The notes beneath the pieces are model-generated. The model did no database searches and was not told where the DNA came from. It was given only the letters and a program-made list of their open reading frames with translations. This document shows, one piece after another, positions 51,250-60,909 of a stretch of DNA of 64,000 nucleotides. The translations under genes and the position numbers were made by a program. Position 1 is the stretch's first letter, and the number at the start of each line of letters is the position of its first letter. Source of the stretch: Comamonas phosphati. GTDB lineage: Bacteria > Pseudomonadota > Gammaproteobacteria > Burkholderiales > Burkholderiaceae_C. The stretch covers positions 1 through 64,000 of the forward strand of contig NZ_BMEU01000015.1 in assembly GCF_014637085.1 (NCBI RefSeq). The letters run 5' to 3'.

Positions 51250-52878
51250 GTGTCCTACGCTCCAGAAACCCGGCGCCGCCGCACCTTCGCCATCATCTCC
51301 CACCCCGACGCGGGCAAGACCACGCTGACCGAGAAGCTGCTGCTGTTCTCGGGCGCGATCCAGATCGCCGGCGCCGTCAAGGGCCGCAAGGCCAGCCGCC
51401 ATGCGACTTCCGACTGGATGGAGATCGAGAAGCAGCGCGGCATCTCGGTGGCGTCCTCGGTGATGCAGATGAGCTACCGCGACCACGTGATCAACCTGCT
51501 CGACACGCCCGGCCACAAGGACTTCTCGGAAGACACCTACCGCGTGCTGACGGCCGTGGACTCGGCACTGATGGTGATCGACGCGGCCAACGGCGTGGAA
51601 GCCCAGACCCGCCGCCTGATCGAGGTCTGCCGCCAGCGCGACACGCCCATCATCACCTTCGTCAACAAGATGGACCGCGAGGTGCGCGATCCGCTGGACA
51701 TCATGGACGAGGTCGAGCGCGAGCTGGGCATGCCCTGCTGCCCCATCACCTGGCCCGTGGGCCAGGGCAAGAGCTTCGGCGGCATCATCAACCTGCGCAC
51801 GCAAAGCATGACGGTGTTCGCCGCCGGCAGCGAAAAGCGCCCGCAGGACTTCGAGGTGATTGCGCTGGCGGAAACCGACAAGCTGCGCGCGCGCTTCGGC
51901 CGGGCCTTCGACGATGCGCTGGAATCCATGGAGCTGGCCGTGGGCGCCTCGGCCGAATGGGACCATGAAGCCTTCCTGGCCGGCAAGCTCACGCCGGTGT
52001 TCTTCGGCTCGGGCGTGAACAACTTCGGGGTGATGGAAGTGCTGGATGCCGTGGTCGACATGTCGCCCTCGCCCGGTCCGCGCGTGGCCTTCGCCGAGGT
52101 GAACCGCAACCGCGAGGAGCGCACCGTGCGCCCCGAGGACGAGAGCTTCTCGGGCGTGGTGTTCAAGGTCCAGGCCAATATGGACAGCAACCACCGCGAC
52201 CGCATCGCCTTCGTTCGCGTGGCCTCGGGCCGGTACACGCCCGGCATGAGGATGAAGGTGCAGCGCACCGGCAAGGAGCTGCGCCCCACCTCGGTGGTGA
52301 CCTTCATGTCCCAGCGCCGCGAAGCGGTCGATGAAGCCTACGCGGGCGACATCATCGGCTTCACCATCCACGGCGGCGTGCAGCTGGGCGACTCCATCAC
52401 CGACGGCCCCAGCCTGCAGTTCACCGGCCTGCCCTTCTTCGCGCCCGAAATGTTCATGACCGTGGTGCTCAAGAACCCGCTGCGCACCAAGCAGCTGCAG
52501 CAGGGCCTGATGCAGCTCGGCGAGGAAGGCGCGATCCAGGTCTTCAAGCCCGATGTCGGCGGCAACATGCTGCTGGGCGCCGTGGGCCAGCTGCAGTTCG
52601 AAGTGGTGCAGCACCGCCTCAAGACCGAGTACGACTGCGACGTGCGCCTGGAAGGCTGCCAGTACACGGGCGCGCGCTGGATCACGGCCGACACGCCGGC
52701 CGAGCTGCGCGAGTTCGAGAACGCCTACCCCATGCGCCTGGCGCACGATGCGGCCGACACCCTGGCCTATCTGTGCACCAGCCCGTACGACGTGCGCCTG
52801 GCCCAGGAGCGCTTCCCCAAGATCCATTTCCATCCGCTACGCGAGCATGCGGGCCTGTCTTTAGGCTCCGCGAACTGA
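51250..52878 (+). CDS. prfC: Peptide chain release factor 3
   Basis: RF3 is the GTPase that releases RF1/RF2 from the ribosome after termination. The 542-residue protein has G1 (SHPDAGKTT), the switch I region (QRGISVASSV), G3 (DTPGHKDF), G4 (NKMD), domain II and the C-terminal RF3 domain (VGGNMLLGAVGQLQFEV). Start GTG 51250 (SYAPETRRRRTFAII) fits the family; the frame continues upstream, but only as antisense of the MFS gene. Confidence 0.96.
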   Translation: MSYAPETRRRRTFAIISHPDAGKTTLTEKLLLFSGAIQIAGAVKGRKASRHATSDWMEIEKQRGISVASSVMQMSYRDHVINLLDTPGHKDFSEDTYRVLTAVDSALMVIDAANGVEAQTRRLIEVCRQRDTPIITFVNKMDREVRDPLDIMDEVERELGMPCCPITWPVGQGKSFGGIINLRTQSMTVFAAGSEKRPQDFEVIALAETDKLRARFGRAFDDALESMELAVGASAEWDHEAFLAGKLTPVFFGSGVNNFGVMEVLDAVVDMSPSPGPRVAFAEVNRNREERTVRPEDESFSGVVFKVQANMDSNHRDRIAFVRVASGRYTPGMRMKVQRTGKELRPTSVVTFMSQRREAVDEAYAGDIIGFTIHGGVQLGDSITDGPSLQFTGLPFFAPEMFMTVVLKNPLRTKQLQQGLMQLGEEGAIQVFKPDVGGNMLLGAVGQLQFEVVQHRLKTEYDCDVRLEGCQYTGARWITADTPAELREFENAYPMRLAHDAADTLAYLCTSPYDVRLAQERFPKIHFHPLREHAGLSLGSAN

Positions 52879-52884
52879 TCCAAT

Positions 52885-52975
52885 CACCCCCTGAGCGGCT
52901 TTGCCGCTTCCCCCTCTCTCGCTTCGCGGGAGGGGGACGACGCCCTCGCTGCGGGGCGGCTCTTGCTCGGCGTCC
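52885..52975 (+). repeat. Dispersed three-hairpin repeat, copy 8 (after prfC)
   Basis: Plus-strand copy 6 bases after the prfC stop: CACCCCCTGAGCGGC, GCGGC/GCCGC hairpin, CCCCCTCTC/GGGAGGGGG hairpin and outer GACGCC/GGCGTC stem. Again in sense with the preceding gene. Confidence 0.75.
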
Positions 52976-53028
52976 CTCCGATGGGCGGCGCCAAGTTCGA
53001 GCGCCATGAACCACATTGAGAGTTTGTA

Positions 53029-53826
53029 GTGAGCCAAGAATTCCTGCGCCCCTTGTCCGAGCTGCCGGTGCCCGCCGGCCTGCTGGGCGTGCTGACCGAT
53101 ATCGACGACACGCTGACCACCGAGGGCGTGGTGCCCGGGCACGTGGCGGCTGCCCTTGCCCGCTTGAAGAGCGCGGGCCTCAGGATCGTGCCCATCACGG
53201 GCCGTCCCGTGGGCTGGAGCGTGCCGTTCGCCAAGGCCTGGCCCGTGGATGCCATCGTGGCCGAGAACGGTGCCGTGGCGCTGCGCCGCCAGGCCGATGA
53301 AGCACTGGAAAAGCTCTACCAGCAGGACGGCGCCACGCGCAGCGCCAACTTCAGGCGCATGCAGCAGGTGCTGGCCGAGATCGAGGCCCGCGTCCCCGGC
53401 GCCAGCCGCGCCACCGACTCGGCCGGCCGCGAATGCGATATCGCCGTGGACCACAGCGAGTTCACGCGGATGCCCCAGGCCGACATCGATGCCTGCGTGG
53501 CCATCATGAAGGCTGCCGGCATGAATGCCACGGTCAGCTCCATCCACATCAACGGCTGGTTTGGCGAGCACAACAAGCTCGAGGGCGCACGCTGGATCGT
53601 CAAGACCCTGTTCGACATCGACCTCGACGCCACGCTGGACCGCTGGGTCTACATCGGCGACTCCACCAACGACCAGCTCATGTTCGAGCACCTGCCCCAC
53701 AGCGTGGGCGTGGCCAATATCGAGCGCTTCGTGCCCCGGCTCAGGCACCTGCCGCGCTATGTGACGCTGGCCGAGCGCGGCGACGGCTTTGTCGAGCTGG
53801 CCGAGCATTTGCTGCAACAAAAATGA
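53029..53826 (+). CDS. HAD-superfamily (Cof/SPP-like) phosphatase
   Basis: A 265-residue HAD hydrolase of the C2-capped type: motif I LTDIDDTLT (Asp nucleophile about residue 24 and the second Asp two positions later), motif II TGRP, and motif III/IV GDSTNDQLMFEH with the invariant GDxxND. The cap inserts after about residue 85. The family includes sucrose-phosphate and mannosyl-3-phosphoglycerate phosphatases; the substrate here is unknown. GTG 53029 was chosen; no other in-frame start fits motif I so well. It is separated from prfC by a repeat copy. Confidence 0.88.
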   Translation: MSQEFLRPLSELPVPAGLLGVLTDIDDTLTTEGVVPGHVAAALARLKSAGLRIVPITGRPVGWSVPFAKAWPVDAIVAENGAVALRRQADEALEKLYQQDGATRSANFRRMQQVLAEIEARVPGASRATDSAGRECDIAVDHSEFTRMPQADIDACVAIMKAAGMNATVSSIHINGWFGEHNKLEGARWIVKTLFDIDLDATLDRWVYIGDSTNDQLMFEHLPHSVGVANIERFVPRLRHLPRYVTLAERGDGFVELAEHLLQQK

Positions 53827-53906
53827 GGGCGTATTGCTTTAATCACCTGAGGTTCAGCATTAGAAAATGCAGCCTCCCTGGCAAATAAGCTCAAGTAGCC
53901 ATGCAT

Positions 53907-54266
53907 TCAGAGAGAAGCTTTTTCTATTCCCAAGACACCGGCATCTAGCTCTGCGAGCCACTGTGCCACGAGCGTGCTTTTTCGCTCTTTCGACAGACTT
54001 TCCATCGCAAGCAACAATGCGGCTAGTTCGTCGTCTTCGCAATACAAATAGGTTAAAGATACGCCCAGCACCTGAGCAATCAGCCTTGCCGTCTTGACGG
54101 GCGGCTCGTGGATTCCCAACTCATACCGGCTGATCCTAGCTCGACTTGCGGATTCGTCGATGCCGATTTCCACGCCCACCTTCTCTTGCGACCACTCCAA
54201 TGCCTCGCGTCTTAACCGCATTCTGCGGCCAATGACGGTAGCATCGTGAGCAGTCTCAAATGTCAT
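53907..54266 (-). CDS. XRE-family transcriptional regulator
   Basis: A 119-residue helix-turn-helix regulator (Cro/CI type): MRLRREALEWSQEKVGVEIG and RISRYELGIHEPPV form the HTH, about residues 15-68, with a short helical tail. It lies divergent from the lipoprotein gene. A GTCACG-N5-CGTGAC palindrome touches its start codon and a second lies 33 bp upstream, so it most likely represses both itself and the lipoprotein gene. With an operator directly before the ATG, the transcript may be leaderless. Confidence 0.88.
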   Translation of the reverse strand: MTFETAHDATVIGRRMRLRREALEWSQEKVGVEIGIDESASRARISRYELGIHEPPVKTARLIAQVLGVSLTYLYCEDDELAALLLAMESLSKERKSTLVAQWLAELDAGVLGIEKASL

Positions 54267-54316
54267 GTCACGATTTTCGTGACCATGCTATATTCCGTCG
54301 TCACGAAAAACGTGAC
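54267..54316. promoter_or_regulatory. Twin 17-bp operator palindromes
   Basis: GTCACGATTTTCGTGAC (54267-54283) and GTCACGAAAAACGTGAC (54300-54316) are perfect 6-bp-arm palindromes with a 5-bp A/T centre, 33 bp apart (three helical turns). A TGCTATATT extended -10-like sequence lies between them. They occupy the control region between the XRE gene and the lipoprotein gene and are the likely binding sites of the XRE protein. Confidence 0.8.
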
Positions 54317-54396
54317 ATTAGATTGCTAAAAGAAGAGGCAAATGCCCACTCCATCCACCCTGAAAATAAATATCACCCAGCCGGAGGTATCAGCAA

Positions 54397-55026
54397 ATGA
54401 ATAAATTATTCAAAGATTTGACTCGCCGCTGCATGGTCGTTTTGTGCATAGCTCTTGCTAGCTGCACGACAACCAACATATCCAGCCATACCATCGAAGA
54501 AATCACAAAGCCATATGAAAGCCTGATCGTTGCTTTCACGGCGGGCGGAGATTTTCAAAAAAAGAAAACTGTTGAGGAAAAAATCACTTCAGCTATCCAG
54601 AATGAGGGGACAACAGCTATCCCAAGCTACAAAGTCTTCCCTTATCAAGCAGAAAAAGACAAGATTTACGATGCCATTCTGCTCAGTGGAGCGGATGCCA
54701 TCCTATTGATTCAAAGAGGTGATGAGAGAGAGCAGTCATACACATTCAATGGGAATCAACAAGCAAGCGGCATAGATAGTCGAGGAAGAATATTTACCTA
54801 TCAAACCCCAAACACAGAAAACTATTCATCCATATCCAGAGGGTTCCGTGCAACATTGACCGACATTAGAAAAAACAAAGTTATTTGGATTGCAGGTTCT
54901 AAAAGCCAAACACTAGCCCCTGCTGAGTTGAGGATGTTCTCGGATTTTCACGACTCCACCATTAACAGTTACATTAACGCATTGCTGGATGAAATGAAGA
55001 AAAACGGATTGATTCGCAAGAAGTAA
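54397..55026 (+). CDS. Low-GC putative lipoprotein
   Basis: A 209-residue protein with a lipoprotein signal (IALASC, Cys about 23), a soluble alpha/beta-like domain (ESLIVAFTAGG, DAILLSGADAILLIQRG, and RGFRATLTDIRKNKVIWIAG), and no recognised family. The last segment recalls GNA1162/CsgG-like small envelope proteins, but I cannot assign it. Base composition is much more AT-rich than its neighbours, suggesting recent transfer together with the divergent XRE gene. Expression is likely controlled by the twin operators upstream. Confidence 0.7.
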   Translation: MNKLFKDLTRRCMVVLCIALASCTTTNISSHTIEEITKPYESLIVAFTAGGDFQKKKTVEEKITSAIQNEGTTAIPSYKVFPYQAEKDKIYDAILLSGADAILLIQRGDEREQSYTFNGNQQASGIDSRGRIFTYQTPNTENYSSISRGFRATLTDIRKNKVIWIAGSKSQTLAPAELRMFSDFHDSTINSYINALLDEMKKNGLIRKK

Positions 55027-55568
55027 GACCATATTTACTTGAATTTCTGCTGATCTTGTTTTACGGATAGACGCCGGATTTCTCCCCGGCAGGCGACTAA
55101 CTTTCTGACTCGCCAGAAAGTTAGCAAAGAGCGCCTCCCCCGGTCTGCGTCTCCTCGCTTCGCTACGGGCAAACCTGCGTCACCCAATTCAACCGGCAGT
55201 GCGCCCCAATTCACTGCGCGCTTCGTTCAGACAAACGGGCGCAAGTCAGATAACGAAGCAACGCTGTCCTTCGGCCGATGCTCGGCCTGGGCGTGCAGGG
55301 CTTGTTCTCCCCCTGTGTCTGCGCCTGCGGCACGAGGGGCCACAGGCAGTGGGGACGTGTTCTTTTGCCTACTTTGCTTGCACGAGCAAGAAAAGTAGAT
55401 CGCCTGCCGGGGCGAGTCCCGGCCCCTGCCTTTTGCGGCGGCGACACAAATAAAGGGTTTTCCCGATTTTCACAAAGGAGCAACCTCTGCGACATTTCAG
55501 GTCATAGAAGGTTGCACCTCGCTTTTGCAACCGCTGTCGAGAGCCCTTTTTCACACCACCGTCCAACC
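55027..55568 (+). other. putA upstream region
   Basis: A 542-bp gap holding the 329-bp inverted-repeat element at 55084-55412 and, after it, AT-richer sequence with AAAGGAG (55475-55481) and the presumed putA promoter. No gene is supported; the frame open into putA from upstream is not protein-like. Confidence 0.5.
55084..55412. repeat. Intergenic element with 13-bp terminal inverted repeats
   Basis: Perfect terminal arms CCCCGGCAGGCGA (55084-55096) and TCGCCTGCCGGGG (55400-55412). Inside each end is a hairpin: CTAACTTTCTG/CAGAAAGTTAG (55097-55124) and CTACTTTGCTTG/CAAGAAAAGTAG (55369-55398, one mismatch). Related sequence blocks recur between genes in many betaproteobacteria and xanthomonads. 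It may be a non-autonomous mobile element. Confidence 0.65.
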
Positions 55569-58500
55569 ATGTCCACCACCATAGGCATCAAAGTCGATGA
55601 CGCTCTGCGCGAGCGCATCCGCGCCGCCGCCCAGCAAATGGGCCGCACGCCGCACTGGCTAATCAAGCAGGCCGTCGTGCAATACGTCGACGCGCTGGAG
55701 CGCGGCGCCACCACCATCCGCCTGGCCGGCGCGCAGGATGCAGGCGACGAAGCCGCTCACACAGAGGCGCAACCTGAGACCGCGCAAGAGGTGCAACCTT
55801 TTCTGGTGTTCGCCCAGTCCATCCTGCCGCAGACACCGCTGCGCGCCTCCATCACCGCCGCCTGGCACCGGCCCGAGCCCGAGTGTCTGCCCATGCTGTT
55901 GCCGCTGGCCCGCGCCCAGGATGCCGAGCAGGCCGGCAAGGTGCGCGAGCTGGCCTCGCGCCTGGTGCAGGGCCTGCGCGATGCGCCCGTGGCTGGCGGC
56001 GTGGCCGCGCTGGTGCAGGAGTTCTCGCTGTCCAGCCAGGAAGGCGTGGCGCTGATGTGCCTGGCCGAGGCGCTGCTGCGCATTCCCGACCGCGCCACGC
56101 GCGACGTGCTGATCCGCGACAAGATCAGCAAGGGCGACTGGAAGTCGCACGTGGGCCGCTCGCCTTCGCTGTTCGTCAACGCCGCGGCCTGGGGCCTGGT
56201 GCTCACGGGCAAGCTCACGTCCACCAGCAGCGAGAAAAGCCTGTCCTCGGCGCTCACGCGCGTGATCGGCAAGGGCGGCGAGCCGCTGATCCGCCAGGGC
56301 GTGCACCGCGCCATGAAGCTCATGGGCGAGCAGTTCGTCACGGGCCAGGACATCGCCGAGGCCCTGGCCAACAGCCGCGCCTACGAGAAACAGGGCTTTC
56401 GCTACAGCTACGACATGCTGGGCGAGGCGGCCACCACCGATGCCGACGCGCTGCGCTATCTGCAGGCCTACGAGCAGGCCATCCATGCGATCGGCGCGGC
56501 ATCCAACGGGCGCGGCATCTTCGAAGGGCCGGGCATCTCGATCAAGCTCTCGGCCCTGCATCCGCGCTACAGCCGCGCCCAGTACGAGCGCGTGATGGAA
56601 GAGCTGCTGCCGCGCGTGCTGCGCCTGGCCGAACTGGCCAAGCACTACGACATCGGCATGAACATCGACGCCGAGGAGGCCGACCGCCTGGAGCTATCGC
56701 TGGACCTGCTCGAAGCCCTGTGCGCCGCACCTTCGCTCAAGGGCTGGAGCGGCATGGGCTTCGTGGTCCAGGCTTATCAAAAGCGCTGCCCGCACGTGAT
56801 CGACCACCTGGTGGACCTGGCGCGCCGCAGCCGCCGCCGCCTAATGGTGCGCCTGGTCAAGGGCGCCTACTGGGACAGCGAGATCAAGCGCGCCCAGGTG
56901 GACGGCCTGGCCGGCTACCCGGTCTACACGCGCAAGGTCTATACCGATGTGAGCTACCTGGCCTGCGCCCGCAAGCTGCTGGCCGCGCCCGATGCGGTCT
57001 ACCCGCAGTTCGCCACGCACAACGCGCAGACGCTGGCCAGCCTCTACCACCTGGCCCAGGCCGTGGGCGGCAGCTACTACAGCGGCCAGTACGAGTTCCA
57101 GTGCCTGCACGGCATGGGCGAGCCGCTGTATTCGCAGGTCACGGGCGCCACGGCCGACGGCAAGCTGGCCCGCCCCTGCCGCATCTACGCCCCCGTGGGC
57201 AGCCACGAGACGCTGCTGGCCTACCTGGTGCGCCGCCTGCTCGAAAACGGCGCCAATACCTCGTTCGTGAACCGCATCGGCGATGCCTCGGTGCCCATCG
57301 GCGAGCTGGTGGCCGACCCGGTGGAAGAAGCCCTGCAGATCGCGCGCCAGGAAGGGCGCCTGGGCGCGCCGCACCCGCGCATCGCGCTGCCGGCCGAGCT
57401 GTTCGCCAGCCAGGGCGAAGCCTCGCATTCCTATTCACGCGCCAACTCCCAGGGCATGAACCTCGCGCACGAGCAGCAACTGGCCTCGCTGGCCGCCGCC
57501 CTGCTCTACAGCACGCGCCAGACCTATCTGGCCGCGCCGCCCGATGCCGAGCTGCCCGCCGACCCGGCGGCTGCCTCCGGCTGGCAGCCCATGCGCAACC
57601 CGGCCGAGCTGTCCGACACCGTGGGCTGGGTGCGCGAAGCCACGCCCGACGAAGTGCAGGCCGCCGCGGCCCGCGCCGCCCAGGCCGCCCCCATCTGGGC
57701 CGGCACGCCGCCCGCAGCCCGCGCCGATGCGCTGGAGCGCGCCGCCGACCTGCTGGAGCAGCGCAGCCAGCCGCTGATGGGCCTGATCATGCGCGAGGCC
57801 GGCAAGACCCTGCCCAACGCCGTGGCCGAGATCCGCGAGGCCGTGGACTTCCTGCGCTACTACGCCGCCCAGGTGGCCGCGCAGTTCGACAACGCCGCGC
57901 AGCGCCCGCTGGGCGTGGTGCTGGCCATCAGCCCCTGGAACTTCCCGCTGGCCATCTTTTGCGGCCAGGCCGTGGCCGCGCTGGCCGCGGGCAACACCGT
58001 GCTGGCCAAGCCCGCCGAGCAGACGCCGCTGACCGCCGCCGCCATGATCGCCATCCTGCACGAGGCCGGCGTGCCGCGCGATGCGCTGCAACTGGTGCCC
58101 GGTCAGGGCGAGACCGTGGGCACGGCCCTGGTGGCGCACCCGCAGGTGGCCGGCGTGATGTTCACCGGCTCCACCGAAGTGGCGCGCATCATCGCGCGCC
58201 AGCTCAGCGCACGCCTGTCGCCCTCGGGCCGGCCGATTCCGCTGATCGCCGAAACCGGCGGCCAGAACGCGATGATCGTGGACTCTTCCGCGCTGACCGA
58301 GCAGGTGGTGGGCGACGTGCTGACCTCGGCCTTCGATTCGGCCGGCCAGCGCTGCTCCGCCCTGCGCCTGCTGTGCCTGCAGGACGACGTAGCCGAGCGC
58401 ACGCTGACCATGCTGCGCGGCGCGCTGCAGGAATGGTCGATGGGCAACCCCGACCGCCTTTCCACCGACGTGGGCCCCGTGATCGACGACGCCGCGCGCG

Positions 58501-59600
58501 CCCAGATCGAGGCACACATAGCGCGCATGGCAGCCGCGGGCCAGAAGGTCACGCGTGTGGAGCGCAAGGACGGCGCGCTCAACAGTCCTCTCAATGGACA
58601 TTACGTGGCCCCGGCCATCATCGAAATCGACAGCACCCAGCGCCTGACCCGCGAAGTCTTCGGCCCGGTCCTGCATGTGATCCGCTTCAAGCGCGAGCAG
58701 CTCGACGCGCTGGTGGACGGCATCAACGCCACGGGCTACGGCCTGACCTTCGGCATGCACAGCCGCATCGACGAAACCATTGCCCAACTGAGCCAGCGCG
58801 TGCATGCGGGCAACCTCTACGTGAACCGCAACGTGGTCGGCGCCGTGGTCGGCGTGCAACCTTTCGGCGGCATGGGCCTGTCGGGTACCGGCCCCAAGGC
58901 CGGCGGCCCGCTGTACCTGCACCGCCTGGCGCACGGCCCGGCCAATGCGGCGCTGGCGGTTTTCGAGCGCGCCGAGGCGGCCGGCCAGCCGGCGCTGCAG
59001 CTGCTGGACGCGCTGCAGCAGCAATCGCTGCCGCTGTTGCCCCAGTTTTCCGCCCACGAGCAGGCCCTGGCCCGGTCCGCCTGCGAGGCCGTACGCAGCG
59101 CCTCGCGCCTGGGCGCCAGCCTGCTGCTGCCCGGCCCCACGGGCGAATCCAACCGCTACCGCCTGCTGCCGCGCGGCCCCGTCTGGGCGCTGCCGCGCAC
59201 GCCGCTGGGCCTGGTCGCCCAGGTGGCCGCGGCGCTGGCCAGCGGCAACCCCTGCCATGCGGTGCTGCCCGAAGGCGATGCCGAATGCGCTGCTGCCTGG
59301 CAGGCGCTGACGGCGTGCGAGGGTGCCGCGCAATGGCTGTACCATGCCGACGTCGAATCGCTGACCGATGCCGCGGCACCGATGGCCGCGCTGCTGTTCG
59401 AAGGCGATGGCGACGCACTGCTACAGGTCGCCGCCCAGGTGGCGGCGCGCGACGGCGCCATCGTGCGCATCGAGGCACGCAGCAGCGACGAGCTGCACGC
59501 GGGCCGCGGCTACGACCTGGCCGCGCTGTTCCATGAGCAGTCCATCAGCACCAACACGGCAGCGGCCGGCGGCAACGCCCAGCTCATGACCATGGCCTGA
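55569..59600 (+). CDS. putA: Trifunctional PutA: repressor, proline dehydrogenase, P5C dehydrogenase
   Basis: A 1343-residue protein oxidising proline to glutamate in two steps. The N-terminal ribbon-helix-helix (TTIGIKVDDALRERIRAAA, residues 3-45) makes it also a transcriptional repressor of its own gene. The FAD-binding proline dehydrogenase barrel follows (about 150-520), with RLVKGAYWDSEIKRAQ and the flavin-site sequence RRLLENGANTSFVNRI. The NAD+-dependent aldehyde dehydrogenase domain (about 600-1150) has ETGGQNA (general base Glu about 895) and GQRCSAL (catalytic Cys about 928). A C-terminal domain of about 150 residues ends the chain. ATG 55569 was chosen because it opens the RHH domain. 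Confidence 0.96.
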   Translation: MSTTIGIKVDDALRERIRAAAQQMGRTPHWLIKQAVVQYVDALERGATTIRLAGAQDAGDEAAHTEAQPETAQEVQPFLVFAQSILPQTPLRASITAAWHRPEPECLPMLLPLARAQDAEQAGKVRELASRLVQGLRDAPVAGGVAALVQEFSLSSQEGVALMCLAEALLRIPDRATRDVLIRDKISKGDWKSHVGRSPSLFVNAAAWGLVLTGKLTSTSSEKSLSSALTRVIGKGGEPLIRQGVHRAMKLMGEQFVTGQDIAEALANSRAYEKQGFRYSYDMLGEAATTDADALRYLQAYEQAIHAIGAASNGRGIFEGPGISIKLSALHPRYSRAQYERVMEELLPRVLRLAELAKHYDIGMNIDAEEADRLELSLDLLEALCAAPSLKGWSGMGFVVQAYQKRCPHVIDHLVDLARRSRRRLMVRLVKGAYWDSEIKRAQVDGLAGYPVYTRKVYTDVSYLACARKLLAAPDAVYPQFATHNAQTLASLYHLAQAVGGSYYSGQYEFQCLHGMGEPLYSQVTGATADGKLARPCRIYAPVGSHETLLAYLVRRLLENGANTSFVNRIGDASVPIGELVADPVEEALQIARQEGRLGAPHPRIALPAELFASQGEASHSYSRANSQGMNLAHEQQLASLAAALLYSTRQTYLAAPPDAELPADPAAASGWQPMRNPAELSDTVGWVREATPDEVQAAAARAAQAAPIWAGTPPAARADALERAADLLEQRSQPLMGLIMREAGKTLPNAVAEIREAVDFLRYYAAQVAAQFDNAAQRPLGVVLAISPWNFPLAIFCGQAVAALAAGNTVLAKPAEQTPLTAAAMIAILHEAGVPRDALQLVPGQGETVGTALVAHPQVAGVMFTGSTEVARIIARQLSARLSPSGRPIPLIAETGGQNAMIVDSSALTEQVVGDVLTSAFDSAGQRCSALRLLCLQDDVAERTLTMLRGALQEWSMGNPDRLSTDVGPVIDDAARAQIEAHIARMAAAGQKVTRVERKDGALNSPLNGHYVAPAIIEIDSTQRLTREVFGPVLHVIRFKREQLDALVDGINATGYGLTFGMHSRIDETIAQLSQRVHAGNLYVNRNVVGAVVGVQPFGGMGLSGTGPKAGGPLYLHRLAHGPANAALAVFERAEAAGQPALQLLDALQQQSLPLLPQFSAHEQALARSACEAVRSASRLGASLLLPGPTGESNRYRLLPRGPVWALPRTPLGLVAQVAAALASGNPCHAVLPEGDAECAAAWQALTACEGAAQWLYHADVESLTDAAAPMAALLFEGDGDALLQVAAQVAARDGAIVRIEARSSDELHAGRGYDLAALFHEQSISTNTAAAGGNAQLMTMA

Positions 59601-59877
59601 TACCTCGTCCCCCCGGCCCTCCCGGCCCTTCCGCAGCGCGCACACCAGCCCAGTGCAGAAGGGTCGGTTTTGTTTTCACAACATGTTCACGAGCCAAGCC
59701 CGCAAAAAGCCGGCACCCGGCGACGCCTCAGCGCATCGGTTTTTTCTGGCCCGCCATCGTCTTGCGCGATGCATTCCAGCGCACAAGACGATCACTCCCC
59801 AAGGGCAAACCCAGGGTTGGCACTCACTACAATTTTTATATTCATTTTTGACAACATACCAAGGGAGAGTCAGTGCC

Positions 59878-60864
59878 ATGCGCATGATCCGCCGAAACTT
59901 TGTCGCCACTGCCGTGGCCGCGACAGCCACTCTTGCAGCAGGTGCTGCTTTTGCCCAGGCCAAGGAAGTGAAGGTGGGCTATGCGCTGGCCGTCAACTCG
60001 CACTACGGCGCTGCCGCCAATGCCTGGTCGGAAGCCCTGGACAAAGGCACCAACGGCGCCTACAAGTTCAAGCAGTTCCCCTCCTCGGCCCTGGGCGGCG
60101 AGCGTGAACTGATCGAAGGCCTGCAGCTGGGCACCGTGGAAGCGGCCATCGTCTCCACCGGAGCCCTGAGCAACTTCGTGCCCGACGTGGGCGTGGTGGA
60201 CATTCCCTTCCTGTTCCGCGACACCCAGCACGCGCGCGCCGTGATGGACGGCGCCTTCGGCCAGGAGCTGCTGGCCAAGTTCAGCAAGCGCGGCCTCGTG
60301 GCCCTGGCCTGGGGCGAGCAGGGCTTTCGCCACCTGACCAACAACAAGCACGCGGTCCACACCGTGGCCGACCTCAAGGGCCTGAAGATCCGCGTGACCG
60401 AGAACCCCGTGCACATCACGGCCTTCCGCACGCTGGGCGCTTCGCCCACGCCCATGTCCTGGCCCGAGGTGATCGGCGCGCTGCAGCAGGGCACCATCGA
60501 CGGCCAGGAGAACCCGATCTCGGTGCTGACCTCGGCCAAGCTGTGGCAGGTGCAAAAGCATCTGACGCTGACCGCCCACGTCTATGCGCCCATGGCCCTG
60601 CTGGTCTCGCCCGCGTTCTGGGGTACGTTGAATGCCAGCCAGAAGGCGGCCTTCACCGAAGGCGCCAAGAAGGGGGCCATCGCTTCGCGCGCCTTCGTGG
60701 ACGCCGTGGAGAAGAAGGGCGTGGAAGAGGCCAAGGCCAACGGCATGCAGGTCGTCGAGAAGGTGGACCAGGCCCCCTTCCGCGCGGCGCTGGAGCCGGC
60801 CTACAAGGAATACGCCAAGAAGTTCGGCCAGAAGACCCTGGACACGATTACCGCCACCAGGTAA
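59878..60864 (+). CDS. dctP: TRAP transporter substrate-binding protein
   Basis: A 328-residue periplasmic protein with a signal peptide (cleavage near AAFAQA, about residue 25) and the DctP fold: ARAVMDGAFGQELL, GLKIRVTENPVHI (the conserved Arg-containing substrate site) and GTIDGQENPISVL. It captures a carboxylate-type solute for the DctQM permease. ATG 59878 follows AAGGGAGAG. Substrate is unknown; C4-dicarboxylates or sialic/keto acids are typical, and the neighbouring putA offers no proof of a link. Confidence 0.92.
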   Translation: MRMIRRNFVATAVAATATLAAGAAFAQAKEVKVGYALAVNSHYGAAANAWSEALDKGTNGAYKFKQFPSSALGGERELIEGLQLGTVEAAIVSTGALSNFVPDVGVVDIPFLFRDTQHARAVMDGAFGQELLAKFSKRGLVALAWGEQGFRHLTNNKHAVHTVADLKGLKIRVTENPVHITAFRTLGASPTPMSWPEVIGALQQGTIDGQENPISVLTSAKLWQVQKHLTLTAHVYAPMALLVSPAFWGTLNASQKAAFTEGAKKGAIASRAFVDAVEKKGVEEAKANGMQVVEKVDQAPFRAALEPAYKEYAKKFGQKTLDTITATR

Positions 60865-60881
60865 TCCGGCCCACGGCATGG

Positions 60882-60909
60882 ACAAGGCCGGGCCGTCGCC
60901 CGGCCTTGT
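60882..60909 (+). terminator. Hairpin between dctP and dctQ
   Basis: Perfect 12-bp stem ACAAGGCCGGGC / GCCCGGCCTTGT with a CGTC loop, 17 bases after the dctP stop. There is no clear T-run, so partial termination or mRNA 3' protection is more likely than full stop. This would keep the binding protein more abundant than the membrane parts. Confidence 0.6.
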
